Shown here: positions 7,901-16,531 of the stretch, one piece after another
Layout of the letters: the number at the start of each line of letters is the position of its first letter
Numbering within the stretch: the stretch's first letter is position 1
Assembly: GCA_023251805.1 (NCBI GenBank)
Contig: JAHEYB010000028.1
Location: 1 to 41,310, forward strand
Direction of reading: 5' to 3'
From: Bacteroidota bacterium
GTDB taxonomy: Bacteria; Bacteroidota; Bacteroidia; 2-12-FULL-35-15
DNA: 41,310 bases
Position numbers and translations under genes: made by a program
Notes under the pieces: model-generated
Seen by the model: the letters and a program-made list of their open reading frames with translations, nothing else
Database searches by the model: none
What the model was told of the DNA's origin: nothing

Positions 7901-7934
7901 AAATCCCCCTAGCCCCCTTTACAAAGGGGGAATT
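7901..7934 (-). repeat. G/C-run hairpin repeat, copy 2 (reverse orientation)
   Basis: The reverse complement of the element at 4579-4612: on the minus strand it reads AATTCCCCCTTT, two bases, AAAGGGGG, then CTAGGGGGATTT. The arms CCCCCTTT (7913-7920) and AAAGGGGG (7923-7930) are identical to copy 1 and only the loop and linker differ. Confidence 0.75.
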
Positions 7935-7977
7935 CCTCCTAATAATCTTTCGAATTATCGAAAAAATATCATAAATT

Positions 7978-7985
7978 TACCTTTG
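7978..7985 (+). promoter_or_regulatory. Probable fumC -7 promoter element
   Basis: TACCTTTG matches the Bacteroidota -7 consensus TAnnTTTG and lies 41 bases before the fumC ATG. A convincing -33 TTG at the usual 17-23-base distance is not seen. Downstream, CTAATATCTAACATCTCAAT forms an A/T-rich leader. Confidence 0.5.
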
Positions 7986-8026
7986 TAAAAACCTAATATC
8001 TAACATCTCAATACCAACATCTGATT

Positions 8027-9424
8027 ATGGACTACAGAATAGAAACCGACACAATGGGCGAGGTAAAAGTACCTGCCGACAAATACTGGGGAGCTCAAAC
8101 CGAACGCTCTCGTAACAATTTTAAAATCGGTCCTGAATCAAGCATGCCTAAGGAAATTATATATGCTTTTGGCTATTTGAAAAAAGCTGCTGCTATGGCT
8201 AATTGTGAGTTGGGCGTTTTATCTTCCGATAAAAAAGACCTTATCTCAAAAGCATGTGATGAAATTATTGCAGGTAAATTGGATGATCAATTTCCATTGG
8301 TGATTTGGCAAACAGGTTCCGGAACACAATCCAACATGAATGCCAATGAGGTTATTGCATATCGTGCACATGTGATGAGTGGTGGCAAATTATCGGATGA
8401 GAAAAAAATATTACATCCGAATGATGATGTAAACAAATCACAATCATCCAACGATACTTACCCAACAGCCATGCACATTGCTGCATATACTTCGGTAGCG
8501 AAGATTACGCTTCCGGGAATGGAAAAATTACAAAAGACCTTACAGAAAAAATCAGAAGAATATAAAAGCATTGTAAAAACAGGTCGTACACATTTTATGG
8601 ATGCAACGCCATTAACACTCGGACAAGAATTTTCGGGTTATGCTCAACAAATGACCAATAGCATTCGTGCAATTAAAAATGCACAAGTAATGATTGCTGA
8701 GCTTGCATTAGGCGGAACAGCAGTTGGAACAGGATTAAATACTCCCAAAGGATATGATGTTTTGGTAGCTAAAAAAATTGCAGAATTAACTGGATTAGCT
8801 TTTGTAACAGCACCAAATAAATTTGAAGCATTGGCTGCACATGATGCCATGGTTGAATTATCAGGAGCGTTAAAACGTGCTGCTGTTTCATTAATGAAAA
8901 TTGCAAACGATATTCGTATTTTGAGTTCAGGTCCACGTAGTGGAATTGGCGAAATTATTATCCCTGATAACGAACCGGGTTCTTCTATCATGCCCGGAAA
9001 AGTAAATCCAACTCAGCCGGAAGCAATGACTATGGTTTGTGCCCAAGTAATGGGGAACGATGTTGCTGTTTCAATTGGTGGCTCTATGGGGCATTTCGAA
9101 TTAAATGTTTTTAAACCGGTAATTGCTGCTAACGTTTTACAATCGGCAAGATTGATTGGTGACGCTTGCGTTTCTTTTAATGATAAATGTGCTGAAGGTA
9201 TTTTACCAAACTTGCCAATCATTAAACAACATATGGAAAATTCATTGATGTTGGTTACTGCATTGAATACACATATTGGCTATGAAAAAGCTGCAAAAAT
9301 TGCAAAAACAGCTCATAAAGAAAATAAAACATTGCGTGAAGCAGCCATTGAATTAGGCTATGTAACAAACGAACAATTTGATGAATGGGTGAAACCGGAA
9401 GACATGTGCGGGAGCATGAAATAA
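8027..9424 (+). CDS. fumC: Class II fumarate hydratase
   Basis: Fumarase C interconverts fumarate and L-malate in the TCA cycle without an iron-sulfur cluster. The 465-residue protein is full length for the family. It has the N-terminal [19 protein letters not shown] block, [12 protein letters not shown], the [20 protein letters not shown] block with the catalytic histidine, and the superfamily signature [15 protein letters not shown] on the flexible loop that supplies the catalytic serine. It stands alone, with a TAnnTTTG element and two G/C-run repeats upstream and a 170-base spacer downstream. Class II aspartate ammonia-lyases share the fold, but the length and N terminus favour fumarase. 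Confidence 0.97.
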   Translation: MDYRIETDTMGEVKVPADKYWGAQTERSRNNFKIGPESSMPKEIIYAFGYLKKAAAMANCELGVLSSDKKDLISKACDEIIAGKLDDQFPLVIWQTGSGTQSNMNANEVIAYRAHVMSGGKLSDEKKILHPNDDVNKSQSSNDTYPTAMHIAAYTSVAKITLPGMEKLQKTLQKKSEEYKSIVKTGRTHFMDATPLTLGQEFSGYAQQMTNSIRAIKNAQVMIAELALGGTAVGTGLNTPKGYDVLVAKKIAELTGLAFVTAPNKFEALAAHDAMVELSGALKRAAVSLMKIANDIRILSSGPRSGIGEIIIPDNEPGSSIMPGKVNPTQPEAMTMVCAQVMGNDVAVSIGGSMGHFELNVFKPVIAANVLQSARLIGDACVSFNDKCAEGILPNLPIIKQHMENSLMLVTALNTHIGYEKAAKIAKTAHKENKTLREAAIELGYVTNEQFDEWVKPEDMCGSMK

Positions 9425-9594
9425 TTTTTAGTACATCATTGCTAGGGAAGAATGACCGAAGAAATCACATTGATGTACAGATTACCAATGTGCTGATGTG
9501 CAGATGTTTTGACCGGGGTGCATTTCTAATCTCTACTCTTAACAAGCCTAAGTAACCTATTCAACCTAATTAACTTAATTGACCATTTACCATT
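9425..9594. repeat. Self-complementary spacer after fumC
   Basis: GTACATCA (9431-9438) pairs with TGATGTAC (9471-9478), and the adjoining text contains ATGTGCTGATGTGCAGATG, a phrase that recurs around 10282-10332 and, inverted, at 10486-10522. The last part (9541-9585) is a run of AAGTAACCTATTCAACCTAA-like units. I see no gene. Confidence 0.45.
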
Positions 9595-10278
9595 TTGAAA
9601 ACAAATATTTCCATCCTTTTATTTTTTGCATTGAGTTTTGCTACATCACATTTATCGGCTCAAACAGATACTGTGATTAATGGGAAACGTTACAAAATGA
9701 TTGAAGAAAAAAACGACACTGTTGTAAAAACAGTTACTGTTACAAAAAAGAAAAAACACATTGCTCCTATTGATAGTACTTTTATTCTTAAAAATAAAAA
9801 ACTAAACTATTATAACAATTGGTTAACTGTTGGTGGAGGTTTTAATCAAAACTTAACGTACAGAAGGAAAATAGGGTTTGCGGGCGGACTCGATTTTAAT
9901 TTTCATTTAAAGCAACATTATTTTCAATTGGGAACAATGATTACCGGTGAACGGTTTGGCTTTTACGACAATTATGAATTTCATTTAGGATATGGTAAAC
10001 GTTTTGAGGATAAAGACATTCACTTTGCTGGATTTATAGGTGTTTCATATTCAACTGGATATACAAAGAATGATAGTGTTTACACAAATCCTTTTAATGA
10101 GCCCGGAATTTATGTACAACTGGAAGGAATAAAAAAAGTCACCTATGATGTTGGTGCGGGTTTTGCTTTATTTGTAGATGGTAATCAAGAACAAGCTATT
10201 TTCGGAGCAAAATTTATTGTTTATTTCTCAGGAGCATATCGTGGGAAGAAGTACAATGATGGGAAGAATGTTGATTAG
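9595..10278 (+). CDS. Hypothetical secreted, probably outer-membrane beta-rich protein
   Basis: I do not recognise a named family. The 227-residue product starts at TTG (no ATG until residue 34) and has a clear signal peptide ending at LSAQ (about residues 1-22). A short Lys/Thr-rich linker (TVVKTVTVTKKKKH) is followed by alternating hydrophobic, aromatic and glycine-rich stretches (NNWLTVGGGFNQNLTYR, IGFAGGLDFNFHL, FAGFIGVSYSTGY, VGAGFALFVDG, FGAKFIVYFSGAY) characteristic of short transmembrane beta strands. A small outer-membrane barrel is the best reading. The gene is flanked on both sides by spacers rich in GATGTGCAGATG repeats and stands alone. Confidence 0.65.
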   Translation: MKTNISILLFFALSFATSHLSAQTDTVINGKRYKMIEEKNDTVVKTVTVTKKKKHIAPIDSTFILKNKKLNYYNNWLTVGGGFNQNLTYRRKIGFAGGLDFNFHLKQHYFQLGTMITGERFGFYDNYEFHLGYGKRFEDKDIHFAGFIGVSYSTGYTKNDSVYTNPFNEPGIYVQLEGIKKVTYDVGAGFALFVDGNQEQAIFGAKFIVYFSGAYRGKKYNDGKNVD

Positions 10279-10279
10279 A

Positions 10280-10522
10280 TGATGTGCAGATGTGTAGATT
10301 AGTTGATGTGCAGATGTGTAAATGTGCAGATGAAATAATTAATGAGGTCATTGCAAGTTCCGAATCTTCGGAACGAAGCAATCTCTAAGAAAGCTGATTG
10401 ATTTTCAAATCACCCTGCCCCCTTTCCTTCGATTAAGCTCAGGATAAACTTCAGGCGACATCCTTCCTAATAAATATATTCTCAAGTCAATCTGCACATC
10501 AGAAATCAGCACATCTTCACAT
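10280..10522. repeat. Nested inverted-repeat spacer (GATGTGCAGATG arms)
   Basis: The left part (10280-10332) repeats GATGTGCAGATGTGTAGATT-like units; the right part (10486-10522) carries the reverse complement, CAATCTGCACATCAGAAATC-like units, so the 240-base spacer is a large inverted repeat. Nested inside are a smaller hairpin (10344-10385) and CTTCGATTAAGCTCAGGATA (10428-10447), which resembles another dispersed repeat text. The spacer separates convergent genes and contains no reading frame of note. Confidence 0.6.
10344..10385. repeat. GCAATCTC-type hairpin repeat
   Basis: GTTCCGAA (10357-10364) and TTCGGAAC (10367-10374) form a perfect stem. Outside it ATTGC (10350-10354) pairs with GCAAT (10378-10382). 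The outer text GAGGTCATTGC...GAAGCAATCTC is of a kind known as a dispersed intergenic repeat in many bacterial genomes. There is no T-tract. Confidence 0.65.
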
Positions 10523-10525
10523 CGA

Positions 10526-11614
10526 TTACACAAATTTATCTCCCTTTTGAATTTTTACATCGCTTACAAATGTTTTGATTTCTTGCTCGTCCTGCTTTTT
10601 ACAGATTAACAATATTCCATCTGATTCAACAATAATGTAATCTTCCAGTCCCTGCATCACCACCAACTTATCTTTAGAAACATTTACAATACAATTTTTT
10701 GAATCGTACATCATTACATTTTTTCCAACAACCGCATTGTTATTATCGTCTTGTTTGATGTGGTCGTATAGTGAGCCCCAGGTTCCTAAATCGCTCCAGC
10801 CAATAATGGATGAGCGTACATATACATTTTCAGCTTTTTCCATTAATGCATAATCAATGGATATATTTTTACAACTTGTGTATGCCTTGGCAATAAACTC
10901 TTTTTCTTTATCTGTATTGTAAATCGCATTTCCTTCCCTGAAAATAGCATCCATATCCGGAGAATGCTGTTCAAATGCTTTGATTACGCTTTTTACACTC
11001 CAAATAAATATTCCTGAGTTCCATAGAAAATCACCACTCTGTAAAAAGAACTTGGCCATTTCTAAATCCGGTTTCTCGGTAAATGTTTTTACTTTTTTAA
11101 TTCGCTTGTCTTTTTCTTTTGCTTCCGATTCAACAAATTGAATATAACCATAACCTGTGTCAGGGCGACTAGGACGAATGCCCAATGTAACCAAACAATC
11201 TTCGGACGCAGCTTTTAAGTAGCAGGCCTTTATTGCTTTTACAAACGTATCTTCTTTCACAATTAAATGATCAGAAGGAGCAACCACTGTTAATGCATCT
11301 GGATTTAACTGCGCTATTTTATAACAAGCAAAAGCAACACAAGGAGCAGTATTTTTACGAGCAGGCTCACTTAAAATATTTTCTACTTTTATGCCTTTGA
11401 TTTGTTCTTTCACCAACTCAACATAAGAATCGTTGGTAACAATAAAAATATTTTCTTTGGGACAAAGTCTTAAAAAACGATTATAGGTTTGTTGCAAAAG
11501 TGTTTTGCCCGTTCCTAAAATATCCATGAATTGTTTTGGATGAGCTGTTCTGCTCATCGGCCAAAAGCGACTACCAATGCCGCCTGCCATTATCACACAA
11601 TAATTATTTTTCAC
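10526..11614 (-). CDS. manC: Mannose-1-phosphate guanylyltransferase
   Basis: Makes GDP-mannose from mannose 1-phosphate and GTP, the donor for mannose, fucose and related residues in surface polysaccharides. The 362-residue protein starts at GTG and has the nucleotidyltransferase signature at the N terminus (IMAGGIGSRFWPMSR, then HPKQF, about residues 8-28), TVVAPSDHLI in the middle, and FTEKPD, the conserved sugar-phosphate motif. The family's C-terminal isomerase (cupin) domain is absent, so this is the short single-function form. The gene is followed on the minus strand's upstream side by the aminotransferase, with a 119-base repeat-filled spacer between, so an operon is doubtful. Confidence 0.93.
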   Translation of the reverse strand: MKNNYCVIMAGGIGSRFWPMSRTAHPKQFMDILGTGKTLLQQTYNRFLRLCPKENIFIVTNDSYVELVKEQIKGIKVENILSEPARKNTAPCVAFACYKIAQLNPDALTVVAPSDHLIVKEDTFVKAIKACYLKAASEDCLVTLGIRPSRPDTGYGYIQFVESEAKEKDKRIKKVKTFTEKPDLEMAKFFLQSGDFLWNSGIFIWSVKSVIKAFEQHSPDMDAIFREGNAIYNTDKEKEFIAKAYTSCKNISIDYALMEKAENVYVRSSIIGWSDLGTWGSLYDHIKQDDNNNAVVGKNVMMYDSKNCIVNVSKDKLVVMQGLEDYIIVESDGILLICKKQDEQEIKTFVSDVKIQKGDKFV

Positions 11615-11615
11615 A

Positions 11616-11731
11616 ATACTACGAATTACGAATTTTACTCCAACTAATTACGAAAAAACAATACGAATGTACGAAATTGCGAATATTTGATTTGTAATTC
11701 GTATAATTCATGCTTGATTCTTAATTCGCTG
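11616..11731. repeat. TTCGTAATTCGT-family inverted repeat, copy 1
   Basis: The left part (ACGAATTACGAATTTTACT, then AATTACGAAAAAACAATACG) is mirrored by TTTGTAATTCGTATAATTCA and TTAATTCGCTGA on the right. The same words are found in the spacer 13897-14020. It fills the whole gap between manC and the aminotransferase gene. Confidence 0.65.
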
Positions 11732-11733
11732 AG

Positions 11734-13026
11734 TTATGATAATTTTTTCAATGCACTTCTTAAATTTTCAATCACTGTATCAATCTCTTCCACCTTACAT
11801 GTTCCAACAGATAATCGGTACCAACTAGAATCAGGTGAAGCGCCAAATGCATAAAATGGCACCAAAGCTACTTTTGCTTCATCTAAAATATATTTCGTTA
11901 CATCTTGTGTCGTTTTCAAAACTGTTCCATCCGCTCTTGTTTGTCCGTGTAAAGAAAATTGCACTGTTAAATAAATTGCTGCTTCCGGGGCAATAGAATT
12001 TACTTTAAACCCTTCTGATTTTAAACTTTGAAATCCTTTATGAAAATTTACTAAGCGTTCATTAATTTTTGTTTTAATGTCGGATAAAAATTTATCATAT
12101 TGATTAAAATCATTCAGGTATGCGGCAACCGCCATTTGCTCAGCTTTAGGTGCCCAAGCACCCACGTGCGTTAAAATGGATTTCATCTTGTCGATGATTT
12201 TTTTCGGACCCATGCTCCAGCCCACACGCACACCTGTTGAGGCTAATGATTTAGAAATTCCGTCCACAAAAACAGTGTAATTTTTCATATCCGGACGAAG
12301 AGTAACAGGATTGTAGTGTACAGTTTCTCCATATGTTAATGCCCAATAAATTTGATCGTACATTAAGTACAATGGTTTTTTATTTTCGGCTAACCGCTTA
12401 GCATTTTCTTCTAAAATCATATCACAAATTTCTTCCAAATCTTTTTTACGGAAAGTTGTTCCGGTAGGATTTAAGGGCGAACACAAGGCAATTAAATTTG
12501 CGGAGCTCATGTAGAGCTTAAAATCAGCAGCCTTTGGCATAAACTTATTTTCTGGAGTTGTTTCAATCAATACCGCTTTTGCATTACTCAAATACGTGTA
12601 GTGATTGTTGTTCCACGATGGAACAGGAAAAACAACCGTATCGCCTTCATCAATCAATGCTTTAAAAATGGCATAAATTACAGGACGAGCACCACCCGCA
12701 ATTACAATTTCATCTACTTTATAATCTAATTCTCCGCGCTCTTTCAATAATTTAGAAACCGATTGCCGCAATTCCAACATTCCATCTGCAGCAGGATAAT
12801 TTGTTTGGTCATCTTCATATGCAGAAATAATTGATGTTTTTAATTCAGCAGGAATAGGGAAAATTTTTGGGTTAAAGTCACCGATAGTAAAATTATATAC
12901 TTTTTCGCCTTGCTTAATTTTTTCATTTACCTCAGCAGCCAGTTTGATAATTTCGGAGCCGATAATATTTTGAGCCAGTTTTGATACTTTTAAATCAATA
13001 TTCTTTTCCATTGTATTTGCACTCAT
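11734..13026 (-). CDS. PLP-dependent class I/II aminotransferase
   Basis: A 430-residue fold-type I aminotransferase. The PLP lysine is K259 in DGISKSLASTGVRVGW, with GGARP (about 111-115), the SPLNPTGT motif (about 183-190) and YDQIYW (about 223-228). The overall pattern is that of the aspartate/aromatic-type aminotransferases of subfamily Ib, which move an amino group between an amino acid and 2-oxoglutarate; the true substrate cannot be told from sequence. The N-terminal MSANTM leaves a possible internal start at residue 6. No pathway neighbours help: manC and a SprT-like gene flank it. Confidence 0.9.
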   Translation of the reverse strand: MSANTMEKNIDLKVSKLAQNIIGSEIIKLAAEVNEKIKQGEKVYNFTIGDFNPKIFPIPAELKTSIISAYEDDQTNYPAADGMLELRQSVSKLLKERGELDYKVDEIVIAGGARPVIYAIFKALIDEGDTVVFPVPSWNNNHYTYLSNAKAVLIETTPENKFMPKAADFKLYMSSANLIALCSPLNPTGTTFRKKDLEEICDMILEENAKRLAENKKPLYLMYDQIYWALTYGETVHYNPVTLRPDMKNYTVFVDGISKSLASTGVRVGWSMGPKKIIDKMKSILTHVGAWAPKAEQMAVAAYLNDFNQYDKFLSDIKTKINERLVNFHKGFQSLKSEGFKVNSIAPEAAIYLTVQFSLHGQTRADGTVLKTTQDVTKYILDEAKVALVPFYAFGASPDSSWYRLSVGTCKVEEIDTVIENLRSALKKLS

Positions 13027-13100
13027 TTTTAAAAAAATTTAAGCGTTATTAATTGGTGAAAATCTTGGCAACTGAAATATTAAAAACCAAATTTTAAAAC

Positions 13101-13143
13101 CTCCCCTCATTCCTCTCCTTGTAAAAAGGAGAAGAGGTAAAGG
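13101..13143. repeat. CCTCTCCTT hairpin repeat
   Basis: CCTCTCCTT (13112-13120), loop GTAAA, AAGGAGAAGAGG (13126-13137): an imperfect stem-loop between the SprT-like and aminotransferase genes. It resembles a degenerate form of the G/C-run hairpins at 4579 and 7901 (C-run, TT, short A/T loop, AA, G-run). It lies downstream of the minus-strand SprT-like gene and could double as a terminator, but no clear U-run follows. Confidence 0.5.
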
Positions 13144-13213
13144 CTTGTTTAACATTTCATTTGCCCTAGGAACAAATTTAACAAAAACCCAATATGTTCA
13201 GTCTATTTGTTGA

Positions 13214-13873
13214 TTAATTGTTGGTCAATTTTGATGTGTTTTCGGCAAACAGTGGAGTATTAATTACCAACACTTCGGTTATGGGGTTAAACAGATAAAC
13301 AGTATTGCTACTTACATCTTTACATTTGATTCGTTTTCGAACTTGTTGACCTCTAATAAAGTAGCGATTATCATTGTATGAAAATGTTGAGCCTACGGGA
13401 ACATCTTCTAAAAAAACCGTGTTTTCTCTGGTATCATACTTTTTTAAGATACGTAGCAAATCGGTATCCGAACAACTGGATGCTGCAGGATTGTTCATAT
13501 ATTTTCGGAGAGACATAATTACATCTAATGGGAAAACTTCCGGAATTAAAAATTGTTGCATCAACATTTTGTAATGCAATTTCCATTCGTCTCCGTGAGG
13601 TTTTACTGAGTCTTTATGTTTGTTATAAGTTGATAAATGTGCTATTTCGTGAACGAGTGTAATCAGAAAAGCATACTTATTCATATCGTAATTGATGGTA
13701 ATCAAATGATTTTCACCTTTCATGGGTGGGCGATAATCACCGTATTTGGAAGAACGACTTTTTTTTATTTTTAACTTGAAATCGAACTTATAAATCCATT
13801 CCGCAATAGCGGGTACTGCCTTTTCAGGGATGTACTTGTGGAGGATGGATTGATTTCTTTCTAGTTGATTCAC
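13214..13873 (-). CDS. SprT-like zinc metalloprotein
   Basis: A 219-residue protein beginning at GTG. The zinc-binding, catalytic-type motif HEIAH (in LVHEIAHLSTYNKH, about residue 86) is followed at the expected distance by HGDEW, giving the SprT-like HExxH...H arrangement. SprT-like proteins are related to the eukaryotic DNA-protein-crosslink protease SPRTN, but bacterial members are mostly uncharacterised. The C-terminal half (about 150-219) is beta-rich (VPVGSTFSYNDNRYFIRGQQ) and could bind nucleic acid, which is inference. It is flanked by two repeat-filled spacers and appears to be a single-gene unit. Confidence 0.8.
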   Translation of the reverse strand: MNQLERNQSILHKYIPEKAVPAIAEWIYKFDFKLKIKKSRSSKYGDYRPPMKGENHLITINYDMNKYAFLITLVHEIAHLSTYNKHKDSVKPHGDEWKLHYKMLMQQFLIPEVFPLDVIMSLRKYMNNPAASSCSDTDLLRILKKYDTRENTVFLEDVPVGSTFSYNDNRYFIRGQQVRKRIKCKDVSSNTVYLFNPITEVLVINTPLFAENTSKLTNN

Positions 13874-13896
13874 GACTATTTATTACTAATTATATC

Positions 13897-14020
13897 CCAA
13901 CGAAATATGAATTCATACGAAATGTACGAATTTACGAATACTGGCATTACACAACTGTAGTTCAAAAGCTATTCTATTTGTAATTCGTAAAATTCGTACT
14001 AATTTTTCGTAATTCGTTGG
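13897..14020. repeat. TTCGTAATTCGT-family inverted repeat, copy 2
   Basis: The left arm (13897-13940, CCAACGAAATATGAATTCAT onward) and right arm (13975-14020, ending TTTTTCGTAATTCGTTGG) are imperfect reverse complements, with a 34-base loop. The vocabulary is shared with 11616-11731. The element stands right after the feoB stop codon and before the SprT-like gene's start. Confidence 0.7.
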
Positions 14021-14022
14021 AT

Positions 14023-16167
14023 TTATTTCAACAATTGATAAACAATAAAGCTAGAAAGGTAAGCGAGTGCGCCCATAAAGAAAAACTGAATAGTGGGCCA
14101 TTTCCAACTTTTTGTTTCGCGGTAAACAACAGCAAGTGTGCTCATACATTGCATTGCGAAAGCATAAAAAATCATTAATGAAAACCCCACTGCAATGGTG
14201 AATTTAGGTTGATTGGTTTCAGCATTTTTTTCTGCCGCCATTTTTTCTCGAATGGTTTGAGTATTGTCGGTATTTCCTGCGCTATAAATGGTTGCCATTG
14301 TTCCAACAAACACTTCACGTGCAGCAAAAGAGGTGACCAATGAAATTCCAATTTTCCAATCGAAGCCCAAGGGTTTGATTGCTGGCTCAATTGATTTTCC
14401 CAACATACCTGCATATGAAGCTTCTAATTTTTCGGAAGCAATCTTTGCAGCTATTTGGTCTTGATTCATCTCTGCCCTCCAACTATAATCCTGATATTTT
14501 TTTTCAATTTCTTCAAATTTATTTCCTGGAGCATGGGCAGATAAAAACCACAGAATGATAGAAATAGCAACAATGATTTTACCGGCATCAAATAAAAACA
14601 TTTTTACTTTGTCGTAAATGGTATAGCCAACTGTTCGCCATTGCGGGCTGCGATAAACAGGTAATTCCATAATAAAATAACTCCTTTCACGTGCCTTTAA
14701 AATCCATTTCATCACCCATGCTGCTCCTATTGCGGCAATAAATCCAATAAGGTATAAAGCCATTAAAATTAATCCTTGATAATTAAAAAAGCCAAGTGTT
14801 TTATTTTGTGGAACGACTAATGAAATCAACAATGTATAAACGGGTAATCGCGCAGAGCAACTCATTAAGGGCGTTACCATAATGGTAATGATTCTTTCTT
14901 TCCAACTGCTAATGGTTCGTGCACTCATAATTGCGGGGACAGCACAAGCAACTCCACTTATCAAGGGAATTACGGAGCGACCGTTCAATCCAAATCTTCG
15001 CATAAGTTTATCCATAATAAAACTTACACGAGCCATATAACCTGTATCTTCCAAAATAGCGATAAAAGCAAAAAGTAAAGCAATTTGCGGAACAAACACC
15101 ACCACTCCACTCAAGCCAGCAATAATCCCATTTACTAATAAGTTGCTCAACTCTCCTTTCGGTAAAACATTGGCTGTGATTTCAGAAATAGAAATAAATA
15201 AACTTTCTATCCAGTCCATCGGAAAAGCTGCCAGGAAAAATATTGTTTGAAAAATAAAAAATAGAATAATTAAAAAAATGGCATACCCCCAAATGCGATG
15301 TGTCAATACACTATCTAATTTTTGTGTAAACGATTCTGTTTTTATAGCCGATTTACGCGTGATACAATCTTCTGCAATACGATTAATTATTTTATAGCGT
15401 TCCACACTTTCTATCGATTGCAATTTATTGGTGTCGATAATTAATGTATTAAGCGCATCTGTAATTTTTGTTTGCATTTCTGCATTGTGCAAATAATTAA
15501 TATCGGAAAGGTTATTGATAATTTGAAATGCTTCAAAATCACTTTTTACTTTAATTACTGCTTTCACTTTTTCGATCGCATCGGGAACAATTTTTTTGAT
15601 GTCGATAAAATCATATTGAGGAACAGGAAGGGGCTGCAACAAAGCTTGTTTCAACACCTCCACGCCTTCTTTATTTCTAGCACTTATTCCAATCACTTTT
15701 ACTCCTAATTTTTCCGATAAACGAATAGCATCAATTACATCTCCCTCTTTCTCCACCATATCCATCATATTAAGAGCAAGAATAACAGGAATTTTGAGGT
15801 CGATGATTTGAGAAACAAGAAATAAGTTTCGCTTCAAATTGCTTGCATCTGCAACTATAATTGTTACATCAGGATGGTTAGTATTTCCAGCATTGCAAAG
15901 CACTTCAAAAGCAACTCTTTCGTCAAGAGATTTCGGATATAAACTATATGTTCCGGGCAAGTCAATAAATTCGGCTGTAACACTTGCATTGAGTTTGGAA
16001 AATCCTGATTTTTTATCCACCGTAACACCCGGAAAATTTCCTGTTTTTTGATTTAGACCGGTAAGCGCATTAAATAGGGTAGATTTGCCGCTATTGGGAT
16101 TTCCAATGAGAGCAACTTTGATTGTCGATTTTTCAGAAAAATTAACGAAAGAAGCGTTCGACTCCAC
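14023..16167 (-). CDS. feoB: Ferrous iron transporter FeoB
   Basis: Main inner-membrane permease for Fe(II). The 714-residue protein has an N-terminal G domain with G1 GNPNSGKS (22-29), G3 DLPG (69-72), G4 NMMD (133-136) and a SARNKEG G5 region, then a helical insertion, then a multi-helix membrane domain carrying the two Gate segments with CAVPAIMSART and CSARLPVYTLL, each with the conserved cysteine. It lies 15 bases downstream of feoA and is clearly in one operon with it. Fe(II)- or Fur-dependent control is usual for this family, but no obvious Fur box was located. Confidence 0.97.
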   Translation of the reverse strand: MESNASFVNFSEKSTIKVALIGNPNSGKSTLFNALTGLNQKTGNFPGVTVDKKSGFSKLNASVTAEFIDLPGTYSLYPKSLDERVAFEVLCNAGNTNHPDVTIIVADASNLKRNLFLVSQIIDLKIPVILALNMMDMVEKEGDVIDAIRLSEKLGVKVIGISARNKEGVEVLKQALLQPLPVPQYDFIDIKKIVPDAIEKVKAVIKVKSDFEAFQIINNLSDINYLHNAEMQTKITDALNTLIIDTNKLQSIESVERYKIINRIAEDCITRKSAIKTESFTQKLDSVLTHRIWGYAIFLIILFFIFQTIFFLAAFPMDWIESLFISISEITANVLPKGELSNLLVNGIIAGLSGVVVFVPQIALLFAFIAILEDTGYMARVSFIMDKLMRRFGLNGRSVIPLISGVACAVPAIMSARTISSWKERIITIMVTPLMSCSARLPVYTLLISLVVPQNKTLGFFNYQGLILMALYLIGFIAAIGAAWVMKWILKARERSYFIMELPVYRSPQWRTVGYTIYDKVKMFLFDAGKIIVAISIILWFLSAHAPGNKFEEIEKKYQDYSWRAEMNQDQIAAKIASEKLEASYAGMLGKSIEPAIKPLGFDWKIGISLVTSFAAREVFVGTMATIYSAGNTDNTQTIREKMAAEKNAETNQPKFTIAVGFSLMIFYAFAMQCMSTLAVVYRETKSWKWPTIQFFFMGALAYLSSFIVYQLLK

Positions 16168-16182
16168 AGCTGAATGGATTAG

Positions 16183-16437
16183 TTATTTAACCAGTATAGG
16201 AGATACCAGTACAGTAGAAGCTTCGGCTTTACGCAGACTTAATAGATAACCAGCAACAGATATAGCAATGGGGTCACCTAAAGGAGCAATTCGGGCAAGT
16301 TTCACAATTTCACCGGGAGTACAGCCCATTTCAAGAAGCTTCAAAGCCATGTGCTTGTCGGTAAAGGAATCTATAATGGCACTTTGACCTATTTTTAACT
16401 GCGATAAATTTTTCAAACCTTTTGTTTTTGGAGTCAT
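16183..16437 (-). CDS. feoA: Ferrous iron transport protein A
   Basis: A small SH3-like accessory protein of the Feo system that helps FeoB function. The product is 84 residues from ATG 16437; an upstream in-frame TTG at 16446 adds three residues but falls in a TAATTTTG promoter-like sequence and is less likely. Core motifs: LSQLKIGQSAIIDSF, ALKLLEMGCTPGEIV and GDPIAISVAGYLLSLRKAEA, typical of FeoA. It precedes feoB by 15 bases. A 49-residue cysteine-containing lipoprotein gene lies 94 bases upstream on the same strand. Confidence 0.95.
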   Translation of the reverse strand: MTPKTKGLKNLSQLKIGQSAIIDSFTDKHMALKLLEMGCTPGEIVKLARIAPLGDPIAISVAGYLLSLRKAEASTVLVSPILVK

Positions 16438-16531
16438 TGAGGCCAAAATTACATATTATTTGGGGTAAAAAAGAGGAAATCCGATACCTAAAACAAGGTA
16501 TTTTAGGGTAGGTGAGAATATAAAACGGGAA

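Larger units (their letters stand above)
7372..8026. other. 655-base gene-free region with palindromes and decayed mobile-element sequence
   Basis: Between the arsC-like gene and fumC there is no intact gene. From left to right it holds: a perfect palindrome at 7381-7407; a related weaker one at about 7424-7448; an 11-bp-arm palindrome at 7483-7506; a decayed transposase-like frame on the minus strand (7589-7744); a C/G-run hairpin around 7835-7855; the second copy of the CCCCCTTT repeat (7901-7934); and a promoter-like element before fumC (7978-7985). Each is listed separately. The combination looks like a graveyard of small mobile sequences. Confidence 0.7.
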
